From positions 3,454,398-3,518,397 of the forward strand of contig NZ_JH976537.1 of the NCBI RefSeq assembly GCF_000309385.1: DNA of 64,000 bases, given 5' to 3'. The notes below the pieces were generated by a model. That model did no database searches. It was given only the letters and a program-made list of their open reading frames with translations, and was not told the DNA's origin. How positions within the stretch are numbered: the first letter of the stretch is position 1; each line of letters opens with the position of its first letter. This stretch comes from Nodosilinea nodulosa PCC 7104 (GTDB lineage Bacteria; Cyanobacteriota; Cyanobacteriia; Phormidesmidales; Phormidesmidaceae). Of the stretch, positions 18,834 through 28,080 are shown one piece after another. Both the position numbers and the translations under genes were made by a program.

Positions 18834-19310
18834 ATGGTTCAATACACCCTGGCCCAAAGCCCAGACGTTGTTCTCACGGTGTCGGGTAAAGACTCTCGCA
18901 AAGCCCGCGAAAAGGCCTTGGACCAGCTCATGGCTATGCTGGATGAGGGAGAGCTTCCCACCGCTCTGGCCGACGGCTTTAGCGCCGAGCAGCTGGTAGA
19001 AGTACAAACCCCCACCACCTCCGCCGCCGTGCAGCAGCAAGAAGAATCCGTAGTAGACGCTATTCAGGTGCTCAACCAGTTGGCTACCCTCAAGGTCAAG
19101 GTGCAGGCCTCCCGCGATGAGGCCTTACAGGTGCGGCAACTCGTCGATCTGCTGTTTACCGATGACCCCATGACCGACGACCAGCTGACCGAGCTAAAGG
19201 ATGGCTTTAAGGTATTAAAGGCCTTTGCCCAGAGCAATTTGCGCTTTAAGGAAGCTCGCGCCCAGGCCGAAACCGCCCGCCAGGTGCTCGACCAGGCCCT
19301 GGAAAATTGA
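18834..19310 (+). CDS. Cyanobacterial hypothetical protein, helical
   Basis: 158 residues, ATG at 18834. An N-terminal beta-like stretch (MVQYTLAQSPDVVLTVSGKDSRKAREKALDQL) is followed by long helices with coiled-coil character (VQASRDEALQVRQLVDLLF, LTELKDGFKVLKAFAQSNLRFKEARAQAETARQVLDQAL). Codon use and GC match the core chromosome. It stands alone between the gene at 17974 and a roughly 380-base spacer. Function unknown. Confidence 0.78.
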   Translation: MVQYTLAQSPDVVLTVSGKDSRKAREKALDQLMAMLDEGELPTALADGFSAEQLVEVQTPTTSAAVQQQEESVVDAIQVLNQLATLKVKVQASRDEALQVRQLVDLLFTDDPMTDDQLTELKDGFKVLKAFAQSNLRFKEARAQAETARQVLDQALEN

Positions 19311-19486
19311 CCGAACAAAGCCAACCCCAGGGTGTGTCATCAATTAAGCCAAATGATAGAAGCGGCCATGTAAATTGCACTGAGGAACGTTGCGGCTAAC
19401 TGCGTAGGGCGTAGCGGCGGTTTGGCATCTGGATTCAGAGCGCTAAAACACGTCTCTTCCCACCTTACCTAATTGATACCTAATTG

Positions 19487-19636
19487 ATGGCACGCCCTAG
19501 AAGAATCGAAAAACGATTTTTTGCAGAAGGTCTTCGCGTGAAAGATAACTACAGCGACTACAGGCTAGGCGCGAGCGAAACCGAGTATTTGGCTTGCCTA
19601 GAGCGCAAAGGATTTACCTCCCAGATCAATCGCTGA
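19487..19636 (+). CDS. Possible small protein (49 aa)
   Basis: An open frame in the spacer between 19310 and 19694 begins MARPRRIEKRFFAEGLRVKD and ends LERKGFTSQINR. It is rich in Arg/Lys and aromatic residues with no internal rare runs. No clear ribosome binding site precedes it and I know no family for it. It is listed because the spacer is otherwise empty. Confidence 0.3.
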   Translation: MARPRRIEKRFFAEGLRVKDNYSDYRLGASETEYLACLERKGFTSQINR

Positions 19637-19693
19637 CGGCTCACTAGCTGCGTGCGCGGGGTAGGCACCGTGTGCTCACTCCGCACGGGTAGA

Positions 19694-20461
19694 TTATTCC
19701 GGGAGAGATTCACGAGGGCGGTTCCAAAGCTCAATTTCCGCTTCCCGGCGAATGACTAAGCCCGGCAACTCGCCATCGCTGCCCTGGGTAAACTTCCTTA
19801 GCTCCTCCGGTACTTCGTGGTGTTTTCCGGCATTGAGCTTTTTGAGCAAGGTGCTTTTTGCAAAGGCGCTGAGCCCTACGTTGTAGGCAAACGATGTCAG
19901 CGCGTCAAGCTGACTTTGAGTTAGTTCAACGGTGACTAACTCCCTCACGTCTTGGCGCACGGGGTCTAAATCCTGTTTGAGCAGAGCCTTTGACTGCGCC
20001 TCGGTAAGGCCGCTTTTGTAGCGAACCGCTTCACCATTGATGGTAAGCGTGCCGGTCTGTTCTTCTTCGGGTTTAAGCAAATGCCCGTAGCCAATAAATT
20101 CATCGCCCTGGCCGTTGCCGTAGGGATAGAATTTTCCATCTCGAATCAGGCCACTTCCCTCCAGGTCGGCAACGAAGTCAACATGTATTGCGTCATTGGT
20201 AAGCTTGCGCTCAGTGGCTTCAGGGAGCGGGGGAGGTGCCTCGCTGGTGACGGTGTCTGCCGCCCCTTGGCTCAGGTTTTCGGTGTTGGCACTGGGCGGT
20301 TGGGTGGGGAATTCGATGGGCCGTTCAGCGTGGCTGGCCTGCGGCGTTCGATGCAGGCTGTAACCGACCAGGCCAATGGCAAGAGGCACCAGTATGCCAG
20401 CCGCTAAGCCGCTGAGACGTTGAATCTGTTGCCAGGTCGGAGATGATTTCTCGTCTTCCAT
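19694..20461 (-). CDS. Membrane-anchored GH24 (T4/P22-type) lysozyme
   Basis: 255 residues. A membrane anchor at about residues 17-34 (LAAGILVPLAIGLVGYSL) and a Pro/Ser/Thr-rich linker lead to a catalytic domain at about residues 90-250. DLEGSGLIRDG contains the catalytic Glu, followed by FIGYGHLL, LTQSQLDALTSFAYNVGLSAFAKSTLLKKLNAG and GLVIRREAEIELW. These are the conserved GH24 blocks of phage-type lysozymes, which cleave the MurNAc-GlcNAc bond. No holin, spanin or phage genes are nearby, so it looks like a host-domesticated wall hydrolase fixed to the cytoplasmic membrane rather than a prophage gene. Confidence 0.85.
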   Translation of the reverse strand: MEDEKSSPTWQQIQRLSGLAAGILVPLAIGLVGYSLHRTPQASHAERPIEFPTQPPSANTENLSQGAADTVTSEAPPPLPEATERKLTNDAIHVDFVADLEGSGLIRDGKFYPYGNGQGDEFIGYGHLLKPEEEQTGTLTINGEAVRYKSGLTEAQSKALLKQDLDPVRQDVRELVTVELTQSQLDALTSFAYNVGLSAFAKSTLLKKLNAGKHHEVPEELRKFTQGSDGELPGLVIRREAEIELWNRPRESLPE

Positions 20462-20532
20462 GGCCGCAAAAAATTAGCTGGCGGAATTTTGAGATATACC
20501 AATAGTCACGTTGGTTAGGATATCCAAAAACC

Positions 20533-20564
20533 CTATGAACGTTCAAACGTTTGAGCGTTCATAG
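20533..20564. terminator. 32-bp near-perfect palindrome; terminator or operator
   Basis: CTATGAACG at 20533-20541 pairs with CGTTCATAG at 20556-20564, and the interior TCAAACGTTTGA is itself palindromic, so 15 of 16 symmetric positions match. On the minus strand it is followed by GGTTTTTGG, consistent with ending proA transcription. Its perfect dyad and its position 72 bases upstream of the lysozyme start would also suit a repressor operator. Confidence 0.55.
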
Positions 20565-20759
20565 AAGACATATCTTAACCAGGCTAGCCACAGCTATAAA
20601 TGAAATTTGGCGTGGGGAATGCTCCCCCCAGCAGCGGCGATGCCCCATGATTTCAACTGTACCGCCGGGTAGGGGATCAAAAACGGCTCGGTTGATACCA
20701 GGAAGCTACAAGTTCCTCGTGGGTGCGACAGAGCGTTGCCTGCCCTGAGTTGCTGTTGT

Positions 20760-22085
20760 TTAGAGGGGTAGATCCCGATGGGTAAAGGGCTGTGCTTCGC
20801 TGCCGCTGTAGGTGGTTGAAACGTGACCATGGCCCACCAGCTGGTATTTGTAGGTTACCAGCCCTTCTAGACCAACGGGGCCACGGGGAGGCATTTTTTG
20901 GGTGCTGATGCCCACTTCAGCGCCAAAACCGTAGCGAAACCCGTCGGCAAAGCGGGTTGAGCAATTGTGGTAGACCCCGGCGGCATCGACGCGATCCATA
21001 AAAAAGGCGGCGGTGGCCGGGTTGCGGGTAACGATCGCATCGGTATGGCGCGACCCGTAGGTGTTGATGTGGGCGATCGCGGCCTCCGCCGAATCTACAA
21101 CCTTGACCGCCAAAACCAGGTCGCTGTACTCGGTGGACCAGTCCTCTTCGGTGGTCGGAACCAAGTAGGGGACGATCTCCCGCGCGCGCTCGTCTCCCCG
21201 CAGCTCCACCTGGGCCTCCCGCAGGGCGGTCATCAGCGGCGGCAGGCCCGCAGCGGCGATATCCTGGTGAATCAGCAGGGTCTCAATCGCGTTGCAGGCG
21301 GAGGGATAGGCGGTTTTGGCGTCGATCGCGATCGCGATCGCCTGCTCTAGATCGGCTTCTCTATCTATGTACAGATGGCAGATGCCGTCGGCATGGCCCA
21401 GCACCGGAATGCGCGTATTCTCCTGCACAAACCGCACAAAGGCGTTGGAGCCGCGCGGGATGATCAGATCGACGTGGCCATCTAAATCCAGCAGGGCGCG
21501 GGTTTCTTCGCGGGTGGTCAGCAGCTGCACCGCCGCCGGGTCTACCCCCGCCTGCGCTAGCCCCTGCTGAATCGCCTGCACCAGCGCAATGCACGACCCA
21601 ATTGCCTCCTTGCCCCCCTTGAGAATGACCCCATTGCCGGATTTGATCGCTAGGGCCGAAATCTGCATCACAGCGTCGGGGCGCGACTCAAAAATTACCC
21701 CCAGCACCCCCAGGGGTACAGTCAGGCGCTTCAGCACCAGGCCCTGGTCTAGCTCGCGGTGCAGCTGCACGGTGCCGATGGGGTCGGGCAGGCGAGCCAC
21801 ATCGCGCACCCCCGCGATCGCCCCCGCCAGTTTCACCTCATCCAGCTTCAGCCGTCCGTAGAGGGGCTTGGCCAGGTTGTCGGCCACCGCCGCCTCACAG
21901 TCGGCCTGGTTGGCCGCCACAATACTGCTGGCATTGGCCTCTAGCGCGGCGGCGACAGCCTCTATGGCGCGATTTTTGTCCTCCGCTGCGAGGCTGGCGA
22001 GGGTTTGGGCCGCCTGGCGACTGGCGCGGGCGATCGCCAACAGGGGCTGGGCAGCGGTGTCTTGGGGCAGGGAAGGAGCAATCAT
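20760..22085 (-). CDS. proA: Gamma-glutamyl phosphate reductase
   Basis: 441 residues of the aldehyde dehydrogenase fold. [16 protein letters not shown] and [13 protein letters not shown] are ProA signatures, and the catalytic cysteine lies in [15 protein letters not shown]. ProA reduces gamma-glutamyl phosphate with NADPH to glutamate semialdehyde, the second step of proline synthesis. proB is not adjacent. Start ATG at 22083-22085. The gene is complete, with normal codon use. Confidence 0.96.
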   Translation of the reverse strand: MIAPSLPQDTAAQPLLAIARASRQAAQTLASLAAEDKNRAIEAVAAALEANASSIVAANQADCEAAVADNLAKPLYGRLKLDEVKLAGAIAGVRDVARLPDPIGTVQLHRELDQGLVLKRLTVPLGVLGVIFESRPDAVMQISALAIKSGNGVILKGGKEAIGSCIALVQAIQQGLAQAGVDPAAVQLLTTREETRALLDLDGHVDLIIPRGSNAFVRFVQENTRIPVLGHADGICHLYIDREADLEQAIAIAIDAKTAYPSACNAIETLLIHQDIAAAGLPPLMTALREAQVELRGDERAREIVPYLVPTTEEDWSTEYSDLVLAVKVVDSAEAAIAHINTYGSRHTDAIVTRNPATAAFFMDRVDAAGVYHNCSTRFADGFRYGFGAEVGISTQKMPPRGPVGLEGLVTYKYQLVGHGHVSTTYSGSEAQPFTHRDLPL

Positions 22086-22252
22086 GGCGATACAGAAAGA
22101 CAGCCGGGCAATACTCTAGTTTACTGCGGGAGCGATTCTCCCTGGCCGCTGCTAAATCTGAGGCTGCGATTCTCCTGCCTTCGGCAAATCCCCCAACCCG
22201 CCTAAAATTGAGGAAGAGCTAAGCCTTTGAGTATTGCTGGGGTATTTCTAAA

Positions 22253-22912
22253 ATGGCGCAAAATGACCCAAACCGCGTGCTGCGGCTGTTGCCGCTAGTC
22301 TCAGGAGGGCTGGGGGGAACCCTGCTCCTGCTCAACCGCGTGCTCACCCCGGCCCTGACCGAATCCCAGGCGCGATCGGACGTTATGGGCGTCATTTTGA
22401 GCGCCCTGCTCATTCTGGTGGGCCTGCTGTGGCAGCGGGTGCAGCCGATCACCCCAGAAGCTGTCATCCTGCTCGGGGACGAGGGTCTGGAGCTAGACGA
22501 CACCCTGCCCGAGGCAATTCAAACCGAGCTGGCCTGGGCCTCGCACCTGCTGCTGACCAACACCGTCACCCGCTCAATCGTCGTTTACTACCAGGGCAAA
22601 ACCCTGCTGCGGCGGGGAGTGTTGGCGCCCAGGGCCGATGTCACCCCCGGCCCCATTCTGACGCGAGTGCTGGAGACGGGCAAGGCCGTGTATTTAGTAA
22701 AACTCAGCATTTACCCAGGCCGGGTAGAGTTTGACTACCTGCCCGAAAATAGCCAGGGCGTGATCTGCCAGCCCATGGGCAAAGCGGGCGCGCTGATTTT
22801 GGCCGCCAACGCCCCCCGCAGCTACACCCGCCAGGACGAAGCCTGGGTCGAAGGCCTGGCCGACAAGCTGGGTCACAGCCTGGATGAAGCCTTTAATACA
22901 GCTCGTACTTGA
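22253..22912 (+). CDS. Cofactor assembly of complex C subunit B (CCB2/CCB4-like, DUF2930)
   Basis: 219 residues. Two adjacent N-terminal helices (LLPLVSGGLGGTLLLLN and SDVMGVILSALLILVGLLW, joined by RVLTPALTESQAR) precede a soluble domain with LLLTNTVTRSIVVYYQGKTLLRRG and YPGRVEFDYLPENSQGVICQP. This layout is that of the CCB2/CCB4 family. Its plastid members attach the covalent heme ci to cytochrome b6. It probably acts at the thylakoid membrane. The last 20 bases overlap the 3' end of the convergent methyltransferase gene. Confidence 0.82.
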   Translation: MAQNDPNRVLRLLPLVSGGLGGTLLLLNRVLTPALTESQARSDVMGVILSALLILVGLLWQRVQPITPEAVILLGDEGLELDDTLPEAIQTELAWASHLLLTNTVTRSIVVYYQGKTLLRRGVLAPRADVTPGPILTRVLETGKAVYLVKLSIYPGRVEFDYLPENSQGVICQPMGKAGALILAANAPRSYTRQDEAWVEGLADKLGHSLDEAFNTART

Positions 22913-24017
22913 GCCACTGGCAGGGCAGCGTGCCGTTGTACACGGCCACTCGCTGGGCCGATTTCAGGCCAATGTGGCGCGATAGTTCTTTGTTGCCGCT
23001 GAGCACGAAGGCCGTCCAGCCCTTGAAGCGCTGCTTGAGCACATCGCCCAGCAGCTTGTAGAAGGCTCCCAGGTCGGTGTCGGTGCCGAGGCGCTGGCCG
23101 TAGGGGGGGTTGCACAGCAGGTAGCCGCTGTCGGCGGGGGCTTCCAGGTTAGCCAAATCTTCGACCCAAAACTGAATCTGCTCGGCCAGGTCGCAGCGCT
23201 GGGCATTGATGCGGGCCTGGTGAATGGTGGCGGAGTCGCGATCGCACCCCCCCACCCAGGTCCCCAGATCCTGCTTACGTTCTGCCTCTGCCTCCTGGTA
23301 CAGCTCATCCCACAGGTCGGCGTCAAAGTCGGGCCAGGTGTGAAAGCCAAACTCCTCGCGAAACAGGCCGGGAGCAATGTTCAACGCCACCAGGCTGGCC
23401 TCCAGGGGCAGCGTGCCCGACCCGCACAGGGGGTCCAGCAGGGGCACATTGCCGGGCCAGTCGGTGAGGGTCACCAGCGCCGCCGCCAGGGACTCCTTGA
23501 GCGGCGCGGCTCCCACCGCCGGGCGATAGCCGCGCCGATGCAGGCTGCTGCCCGAGCTGTCGAGGCTGACGGTGCAGGCGTCGGCCTCAAGGTGCACGTT
23601 AATGCGCACTTCGGGGTGCTGGGTGTCGATGGTGGAGCGATCGCCCCATTGCTCGCGCTGCTGGTCAACCACGGCATTTTTCACCTGCAAGGCGGTGAAA
23701 TGGGTGTGGTTGAGGCTGCGGTTTTTGCCCGTGGCATCGACGGCGAAGGTGGTGTCAGGCGACAGGTAGGGCCGCCAGTCGATCGCCTGAATGCCCCGAT
23801 AGAGATCGTCGGCATCGTAGCAGGGAAATTTGGCCAGCTTGAGCAGCACCCGAAAGGCCAGCCGCGACCACAGATTGACCCGGTACAGCAGGGCGCGATC
23901 GCCCTCAAAGGCCACCCCGCAGAATCCCGGCTCGACCTGCTGGGCACCCAAATTTTGGAGTTCATTGGCGGCTAAGGCCTCTAGCCCACGGGCCACGGTG
24001 GCGAAATAAATGGCCAT
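22893..24017 (-). CDS. THUMP-domain rRNA N2-guanine methyltransferase (RlmL/YpsC-like)
   Basis: 374 residues. The N-terminal 150 residues are THUMP-like (YFATVARGLEALAANELQNLGA, HFTALQVKNAVVDQ). A Rossmann methyltransferase domain follows, with DPLCGSGTLPLEA (SAM binding) and LLCNPPYGQRLG (the NPPY catalytic motif). It matches the family that includes RlmL N-terminal half and B. subtilis YpsC, which methylate a guanine in 23S rRNA; the exact site is not predictable. It is convergent with the CCB-like gene, overlapping by 20 bases. Confidence 0.9.
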   Translation of the reverse strand: MAIYFATVARGLEALAANELQNLGAQQVEPGFCGVAFEGDRALLYRVNLWSRLAFRVLLKLAKFPCYDADDLYRGIQAIDWRPYLSPDTTFAVDATGKNRSLNHTHFTALQVKNAVVDQQREQWGDRSTIDTQHPEVRINVHLEADACTVSLDSSGSSLHRRGYRPAVGAAPLKESLAAALVTLTDWPGNVPLLDPLCGSGTLPLEASLVALNIAPGLFREEFGFHTWPDFDADLWDELYQEAEAERKQDLGTWVGGCDRDSATIHQARINAQRCDLAEQIQFWVEDLANLEAPADSGYLLCNPPYGQRLGTDTDLGAFYKLLGDVLKQRFKGWTAFVLSGNKELSRHIGLKSAQRVAVYNGTLPCQWLKYELY

Positions 24018-24268
24018 AGGGCCTCCTGTGCAAATTTTTCTCTATGCCCCTCATGCCACAGCTGAAGTAGCCGCACCAAACCCAGGCTTCACAAGGCATC
24101 TACCGTTTTGTTAAGACCGGATATTTAGACACAGCTGTGGCCAAAAAGCTAAGCTATTCTATGGATATCTTGATGGATAATACCCCTGGTGGGTACATGG
24201 CTGCTGGGCCGAGCAGCCCCGGAGGCATCCCGGTGCCAGCCATTGCCTCGGCCAACTGTTGAATTTTG
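24018..24268. other. Leader/promoter region of infC
   Basis: No gene is supported. An open frame continues upstream of infC to 24189, but its composition and the absence of IF-3 homology mark it as non-coding leader. An AT-rich block (AAGCTATTCTATGGATATC, about 24150-24168) is a plausible promoter. Confidence 0.45.
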
Positions 24269-24273
24269 GGAGG
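24269..24273 (+). promoter_or_regulatory. Ribosome binding site that fixes the ATT start of infC
   Basis: GGAGG, within GGGAGGAA, sits 8 bases before ATT at 24282. No ATG, GTG or TTG lies at a proper distance in this frame, so the strong site marks ATT as the initiation codon. Confidence 0.85.
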
Positions 24274-24281
24274 AAAGACTT

Positions 24282-24767
24282 ATTTCTAAGACGCAACTGG
24301 TAAACCGGCAAATTCGATCACCTCAGGTGTTCTTAATTGACCATGAGAACCAAAATCGGGGGCTCATGGATACCCGCGAAGCGCTCACGCTGGCCGAGGA
24401 TGCAGGGCTTGACCTGGTGGTGGTTTCCAACGGCAAAGATGCCCCTGTGGCCAAAATTTTGGACTACGGCAAGCTTCAGTACCAGCAGAGTAAGCGGCAG
24501 AAGCAAAGCTCTAAGCCGTCTTTGAAAGAGGTCAAGCTGCGCCCCAACGTCGGTGAGTCTGACTACCAGCTTCGCATTCGGCGCTCCGTCGAGTGGCTGT
24601 CGAAGGGAGACTCGGTGAAGTTTCTGGTGCGCCTGCGCGGGCGCGAGCACCAGCACCGCGATCGGGCCGGAGAGCTGCTCGACAGAATCGTAAAAGACAT
24701 TGGCGATGCGGGCAAAGTCCAGGCCCTCGACAAAAAAGCCCTGGTGCTGATGATTACCCCGGCCTAG
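24282..24767 (+). CDS. infC: Translation initiation factor IF-3 with ATT start
   Basis: 161 residues read from ATT. The N-domain starts LVNRQIRSPQVFLIDHENQNRGLM, the linker helix carries KILDYGKLQYQQSKRQKQ, and the C-domain has KEVKLRPNVGESDYQLRIRR and FLVRLRGREHQHRDRAGELL. IF-3 binds the 30S subunit, checks the start codon and initiator tRNA, and in many bacteria represses its own mRNA because that mRNA begins with a non-canonical AUU. The strong GGAGG plus ATT here fits that autoregulation. The protein is shorter and more divergent than the usual cyanobacterial IF-3 (which has PVCRIMDYGK), and rpmI/rplT do not follow, so it may be a second paralogue. Confidence 0.9.
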   Translation: MSKTQLVNRQIRSPQVFLIDHENQNRGLMDTREALTLAEDAGLDLVVVSNGKDAPVAKILDYGKLQYQQSKRQKQSSKPSLKEVKLRPNVGESDYQLRIRRSVEWLSKGDSVKFLVRLRGREHQHRDRAGELLDRIVKDIGDAGKVQALDKKALVLMITPA

Positions 24768-24802
24768 GGTGCCGGGCCAGACGCTAACCTTAGCTGGATG
24801 GA

Positions 24803-25192
24803 TTAGTGGTGTGGGTAGGTGGCCCAGCCTAAAATCTGGGCCACCTGCTGCCCTACGGTAACGGGGTCGAAGGGCTTGGTGATTACCCCCGCTACGCCCA
24901 GGTACGCAAACCGATCGCGATCGCTGAACAGCACCTTAGCCGTCAGCAAAATGACCGGGATAGCCCGAGCTTCAGGCTTAGTCTGAAGCTCGCCATACAC
25001 CGCATAGCCGTCCATATCGGGCATCGACACATCCAGTAAAATGGCATCCCAGGGGCCAGCGACGGCCTTTTCCACCCCTTCCTGCCCCGAGCCAGCGCTA
25101 TCGGTTTGCCAGCCCGTAAATTCCTCCAGCGACAGGCAAACCACCTCGCGAATGTCCAGCTCGTCGTCAATGACTAAAATGCGCTTGCTCAT
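24803..25192 (-). CDS. Single-domain response regulator (CheY-like)
   Basis: A 129-residue receiver domain. The acidic pocket is IDDE, the phosphorylation site is the Asp in LLDVSMPDMDG, the switch Thr is in LLTAK, and the Lys is in TKPFDP. There is no output domain. Its start overlaps the stop of the upstream histidine kinase by 4 bases (ATGA, 25189-25192), so the two are translationally coupled and very likely partners. Confidence 0.93.
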   Translation of the reverse strand: MSKRILVIDDELDIREVVCLSLEEFTGWQTDSAGSGQEGVEKAVAGPWDAILLDVSMPDMDGYAVYGELQTKPEARAIPVILLTAKVLFSDRDRFAYLGVAGVITKPFDPVTVGQQVAQILGWATYPHH

Positions 25193-28002
25193 AACCTCTT
25201 CAGCGGCAGCGTGAAATAAAAGGTACTACCCTGGCCGAGCTGGCTTTCTGCCCAAATCTTCCCGCCGTGCTGCTCTACAATCTGCTTGCAGATCGCCAGC
25301 CCCAGCCCTGTGCCTCCCCGCTGGCGCGAGTCGGATACATCTACCTGCTGAAACCGCTCGAAAATCAGCTCTAGGCGGTCGGCTGGAATGCCACGCCCCT
25401 GATCTTGAACGGCAATTCGCAGCGCGGATGGCGGCCATTCCTCAGGCTGTTCCGGCTCGGCGGCGGCCACGGAAATGACCTCTGCGGTTAGCCAGATTTT
25501 ACTACCCGGCGCAGAAAATTTAATGGCGTTGCCCAACAGGTTAACGAGCGTCTGCACGATGGCATCTGGAGCGGCCATCACCGTGGCGTTAGCGGGTACC
25601 GCGTATATGGCTACCCCAGCCTCAAGGGCGATCGCCTCTACTCCGCTGATGGCCAGAGCCATCAAATCTCCAATTTGGCAAGGCTCTAGCTTAAGGTCGA
25701 TGCGGCCTGAGGTCAGCCGCTCAAGGTCGAGAATGTCGTTGACTAGCCGAATTAGACGCTCGGTGTTGTTGAGGGCCATGTGCAGCATGCGCTGGGCCTT
25801 TTGGGGACGGCTTTGCAATACCCCCGAGTCTAAAATGCCCAGCGCCCCGCGGATGGCTGTAAGGGGCGTCCGCAGCTCATGGCTCACGATCGAAATAAAC
25901 TCATCCTTGAGGCGATCGACTTTGTAGCGATCGCTAATGTCCCGCACCACCACCAAAACCTCATCCGGGGTCACCGGAATAATTCGCGCCTCTTCGCAGT
26001 AGATCTGTCCCTGATGGGCAAACTCGTACTCCTGCCGCTGAATTGTATGTGTCAGTAAGGCCTGCTCCACGCAGCGCTGGCGTTCTCGGGCAATCGGCTC
26101 TGGCAAATTGTCATACATGGTCGCCTTATACGGCTTCGTGCGATCGCCCATCCAGTGCACCGCATCCATGTTGTATATTTCTCGCGGCAGGCCGTCGCGC
26201 CCCAGCCGCATCAGCAGGTCAGGAATGGCGTTGATCAACGCCTGTTTAGTGGTTTCGGTAGCGTACAGAGACGCGGTTTGCGCCGCCACCTGACGCTCCA
26301 GCTCGCGCTGGTAGTTGGCCCGCAGCTGCTCCGCCTGCCGCCGTTCAGTAATATCTTGGAACGTGTTGATGGAGTAGAGCACCTGCCCCTGGCCGTTAAA
26401 CACTGGAATGGTGTGCACCTCCAGGGGAATCCGCCGCTCTCCGGTGTCGACCTCAATATCGTCTGCGTAGGCGGTTTCGCCGCGCAGGCCCCTCACCACC
26501 GGCAGTTCGGCAGTGGGGTATAGCTCTTCGCTACCGGCCCGGTAAATGCGGTAGGTTTCTGCCAGTTGCTCAACGGTGGCAAGAGCAATGCCGTCGACGA
26601 GCAGTTCCTTGCCCTTGGCATTGAGGAACAGCATTTGCCCCGTTTGGTCGTGGACGCTCAGCGCTACGGGCACCCCGTTGAGAAACGTCGCCAGGGTATT
26701 CTCGCGGTCTTTGAGGTTTTGAAACGACCCCACCAGCTGCCCCACCATGCGGTCAAAGCCCTGGCGCAGTCCCTCCACTTCTTGAATCCGGCTGGGCTGG
26801 GTGGGGGGCACCACCGCTATGCCGTTGGTAAACGCCTCGGTAGCCCGCTGCAGCGACAGAATGGGTTGGGCAATGTACTCTGCGGTCCACAGTCCCAGCC
26901 CAATCGCCCCAATCAGGGCTAGGGCACAGAGCATCGCCGTGCGGGCGACGTTGGCGTAGATGTTGACCATAAACTCAGAGTTGGGAATGGCGGTCACCAA
27001 AATCCAGTCCAGGTCCCCCGCCAGGGGGGTTGCCTTGACAAAATAAAGCTGCCTGTGCAGCCGCAGCTCTAAAAAAGTCGGCGCCTGAATCTGACCCAGG
27101 GCCTGGTGGCGGTCTACAAAGGCCTGGGCCACGGCGCGGGTTAAGGCATTGGGGCTTTGGCTAGCCGGCAGGCGGCGCGACGAGACTGCCACATTTTGGC
27201 CGGGGTCGTTCCGCGCTTCGAGGTCAAAGGGTACTTGGCCAGTGGATGTGGCCACCAAATTGCCGTTGGGCTCAACCAAAAACAGCTGCCCCTGCTGCTC
27301 AGACATCATGGTTTGCATAAACTGGTTGAGCTTTGTGAGCGCAATGCCGGTGCTCACTACCCCCTCTAGCTGCCCTGCCCGATCGCGAATCGGGGCAAAT
27401 CGCACCATCACCAGCTGGGGCTGGTCGACCCCCTGGCTGAGGGACACCACCAGGCGCCACAGGCCGCCAGGGGAGCGCTGGGCCGCGGTGTACCAGGGAT
27501 TCTCAGGCGGATCGCGTAGGGGATCAAAGTCATACCGGGGGGGATCGAGGGCAGCGAGGTTTTGCCCGTCGCGATCGATGCGGTATCGGTAGAGACCTCC
27601 GTCAGCCATGGTTATGTTGCGGCGGCGAAGGATAAAATCCCCGTCGTCTAGCTGGGTTACATTCAAAAAAGCTCCGGATTCATTGGCCATGGCCAGCCCA
27701 CTCAGCTCCGGAAACAGCTTGAGCTGCTGGATGAAATGCCCTTCCAGAGCCGTTAAATCAGTGCTGCTAAACTGCCCCTGCTGGATCAGATGGGCGTTCA
27801 TCGTGGTAATGGTTTGAGGGGTTTTCAGGTAGGCCGCCAGACTGGCTTCTACCTGCTGGCTAGTCTCGGTGATCAGCTGCTGGGCCAGGGCTTCCACCGC
27901 CCGTTGCCCGCTGCGATAGGAGAGATAGCCCACCACCCCTGTAATCCCGACAATCTGGAGCAAAAAAGGGACAATCAACAGGTTTCGCAGGGAAAACTTC
28001 AT
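25189..28002 (-). CDS. dCache-HAMP-PAS histidine kinase
   Basis: 937 residues. A membrane helix near the N-terminus (LLIVPFLLQIVGITGVVGYL) and an extracellular dCache sensor domain to about residue 340 are followed by a second helix (TAMLCALALIGAIGLGLW) and a HAMP domain. Two PAS-like regions come next (one near SVHDQTGQMLFLNAKGKELL, one near LLMRLGRDGLPREIYN). Then come HisKA with SIVSHELRTPLTAIRG (phospho-His) and an HATPase with NLLGNAIKFSAPG, DQGRGIPADRL and GTGLGLAICKQIVEQHGG. It should sense a small extracellular ligand and phosphorylate the adjacent receiver protein. All kinase boxes are intact. The ligand is unknown. Confidence 0.93.
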   Translation of the reverse strand: MKFSLRNLLIVPFLLQIVGITGVVGYLSYRSGQRAVEALAQQLITETSQQVEASLAAYLKTPQTITTMNAHLIQQGQFSSTDLTALEGHFIQQLKLFPELSGLAMANESGAFLNVTQLDDGDFILRRRNITMADGGLYRYRIDRDGQNLAALDPPRYDFDPLRDPPENPWYTAAQRSPGGLWRLVVSLSQGVDQPQLVMVRFAPIRDRAGQLEGVVSTGIALTKLNQFMQTMMSEQQGQLFLVEPNGNLVATSTGQVPFDLEARNDPGQNVAVSSRRLPASQSPNALTRAVAQAFVDRHQALGQIQAPTFLELRLHRQLYFVKATPLAGDLDWILVTAIPNSEFMVNIYANVARTAMLCALALIGAIGLGLWTAEYIAQPILSLQRATEAFTNGIAVVPPTQPSRIQEVEGLRQGFDRMVGQLVGSFQNLKDRENTLATFLNGVPVALSVHDQTGQMLFLNAKGKELLVDGIALATVEQLAETYRIYRAGSEELYPTAELPVVRGLRGETAYADDIEVDTGERRIPLEVHTIPVFNGQGQVLYSINTFQDITERRQAEQLRANYQRELERQVAAQTASLYATETTKQALINAIPDLLMRLGRDGLPREIYNMDAVHWMGDRTKPYKATMYDNLPEPIARERQRCVEQALLTHTIQRQEYEFAHQGQIYCEEARIIPVTPDEVLVVVRDISDRYKVDRLKDEFISIVSHELRTPLTAIRGALGILDSGVLQSRPQKAQRMLHMALNNTERLIRLVNDILDLERLTSGRIDLKLEPCQIGDLMALAISGVEAIALEAGVAIYAVPANATVMAAPDAIVQTLVNLLGNAIKFSAPGSKIWLTAEVISVAAAEPEQPEEWPPSALRIAVQDQGRGIPADRLELIFERFQQVDVSDSRQRGGTGLGLAICKQIVEQHGGKIWAESQLGQGSTFYFTLPLKRL

Positions 28003-28080
28003 GTCGGGTAGGCCCAGGTTATTGGCGTGGCGTTAGGGACGGAGCGGCAGGGGCGAAGGCGGCCACAGGGCTGGTTTGAC

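Noticed and set aside
20551..20748. 65-residue frame between the lysozyme gene and proA
   Set aside because: It starts inside the palindrome, has no family and no ribosome site; the region looks non-coding.
24189..24281. infC start at the upstream open frame
   Set aside because: No ribosome site or IF-3 similarity; the GGAGG-ATT arrangement fits the family.
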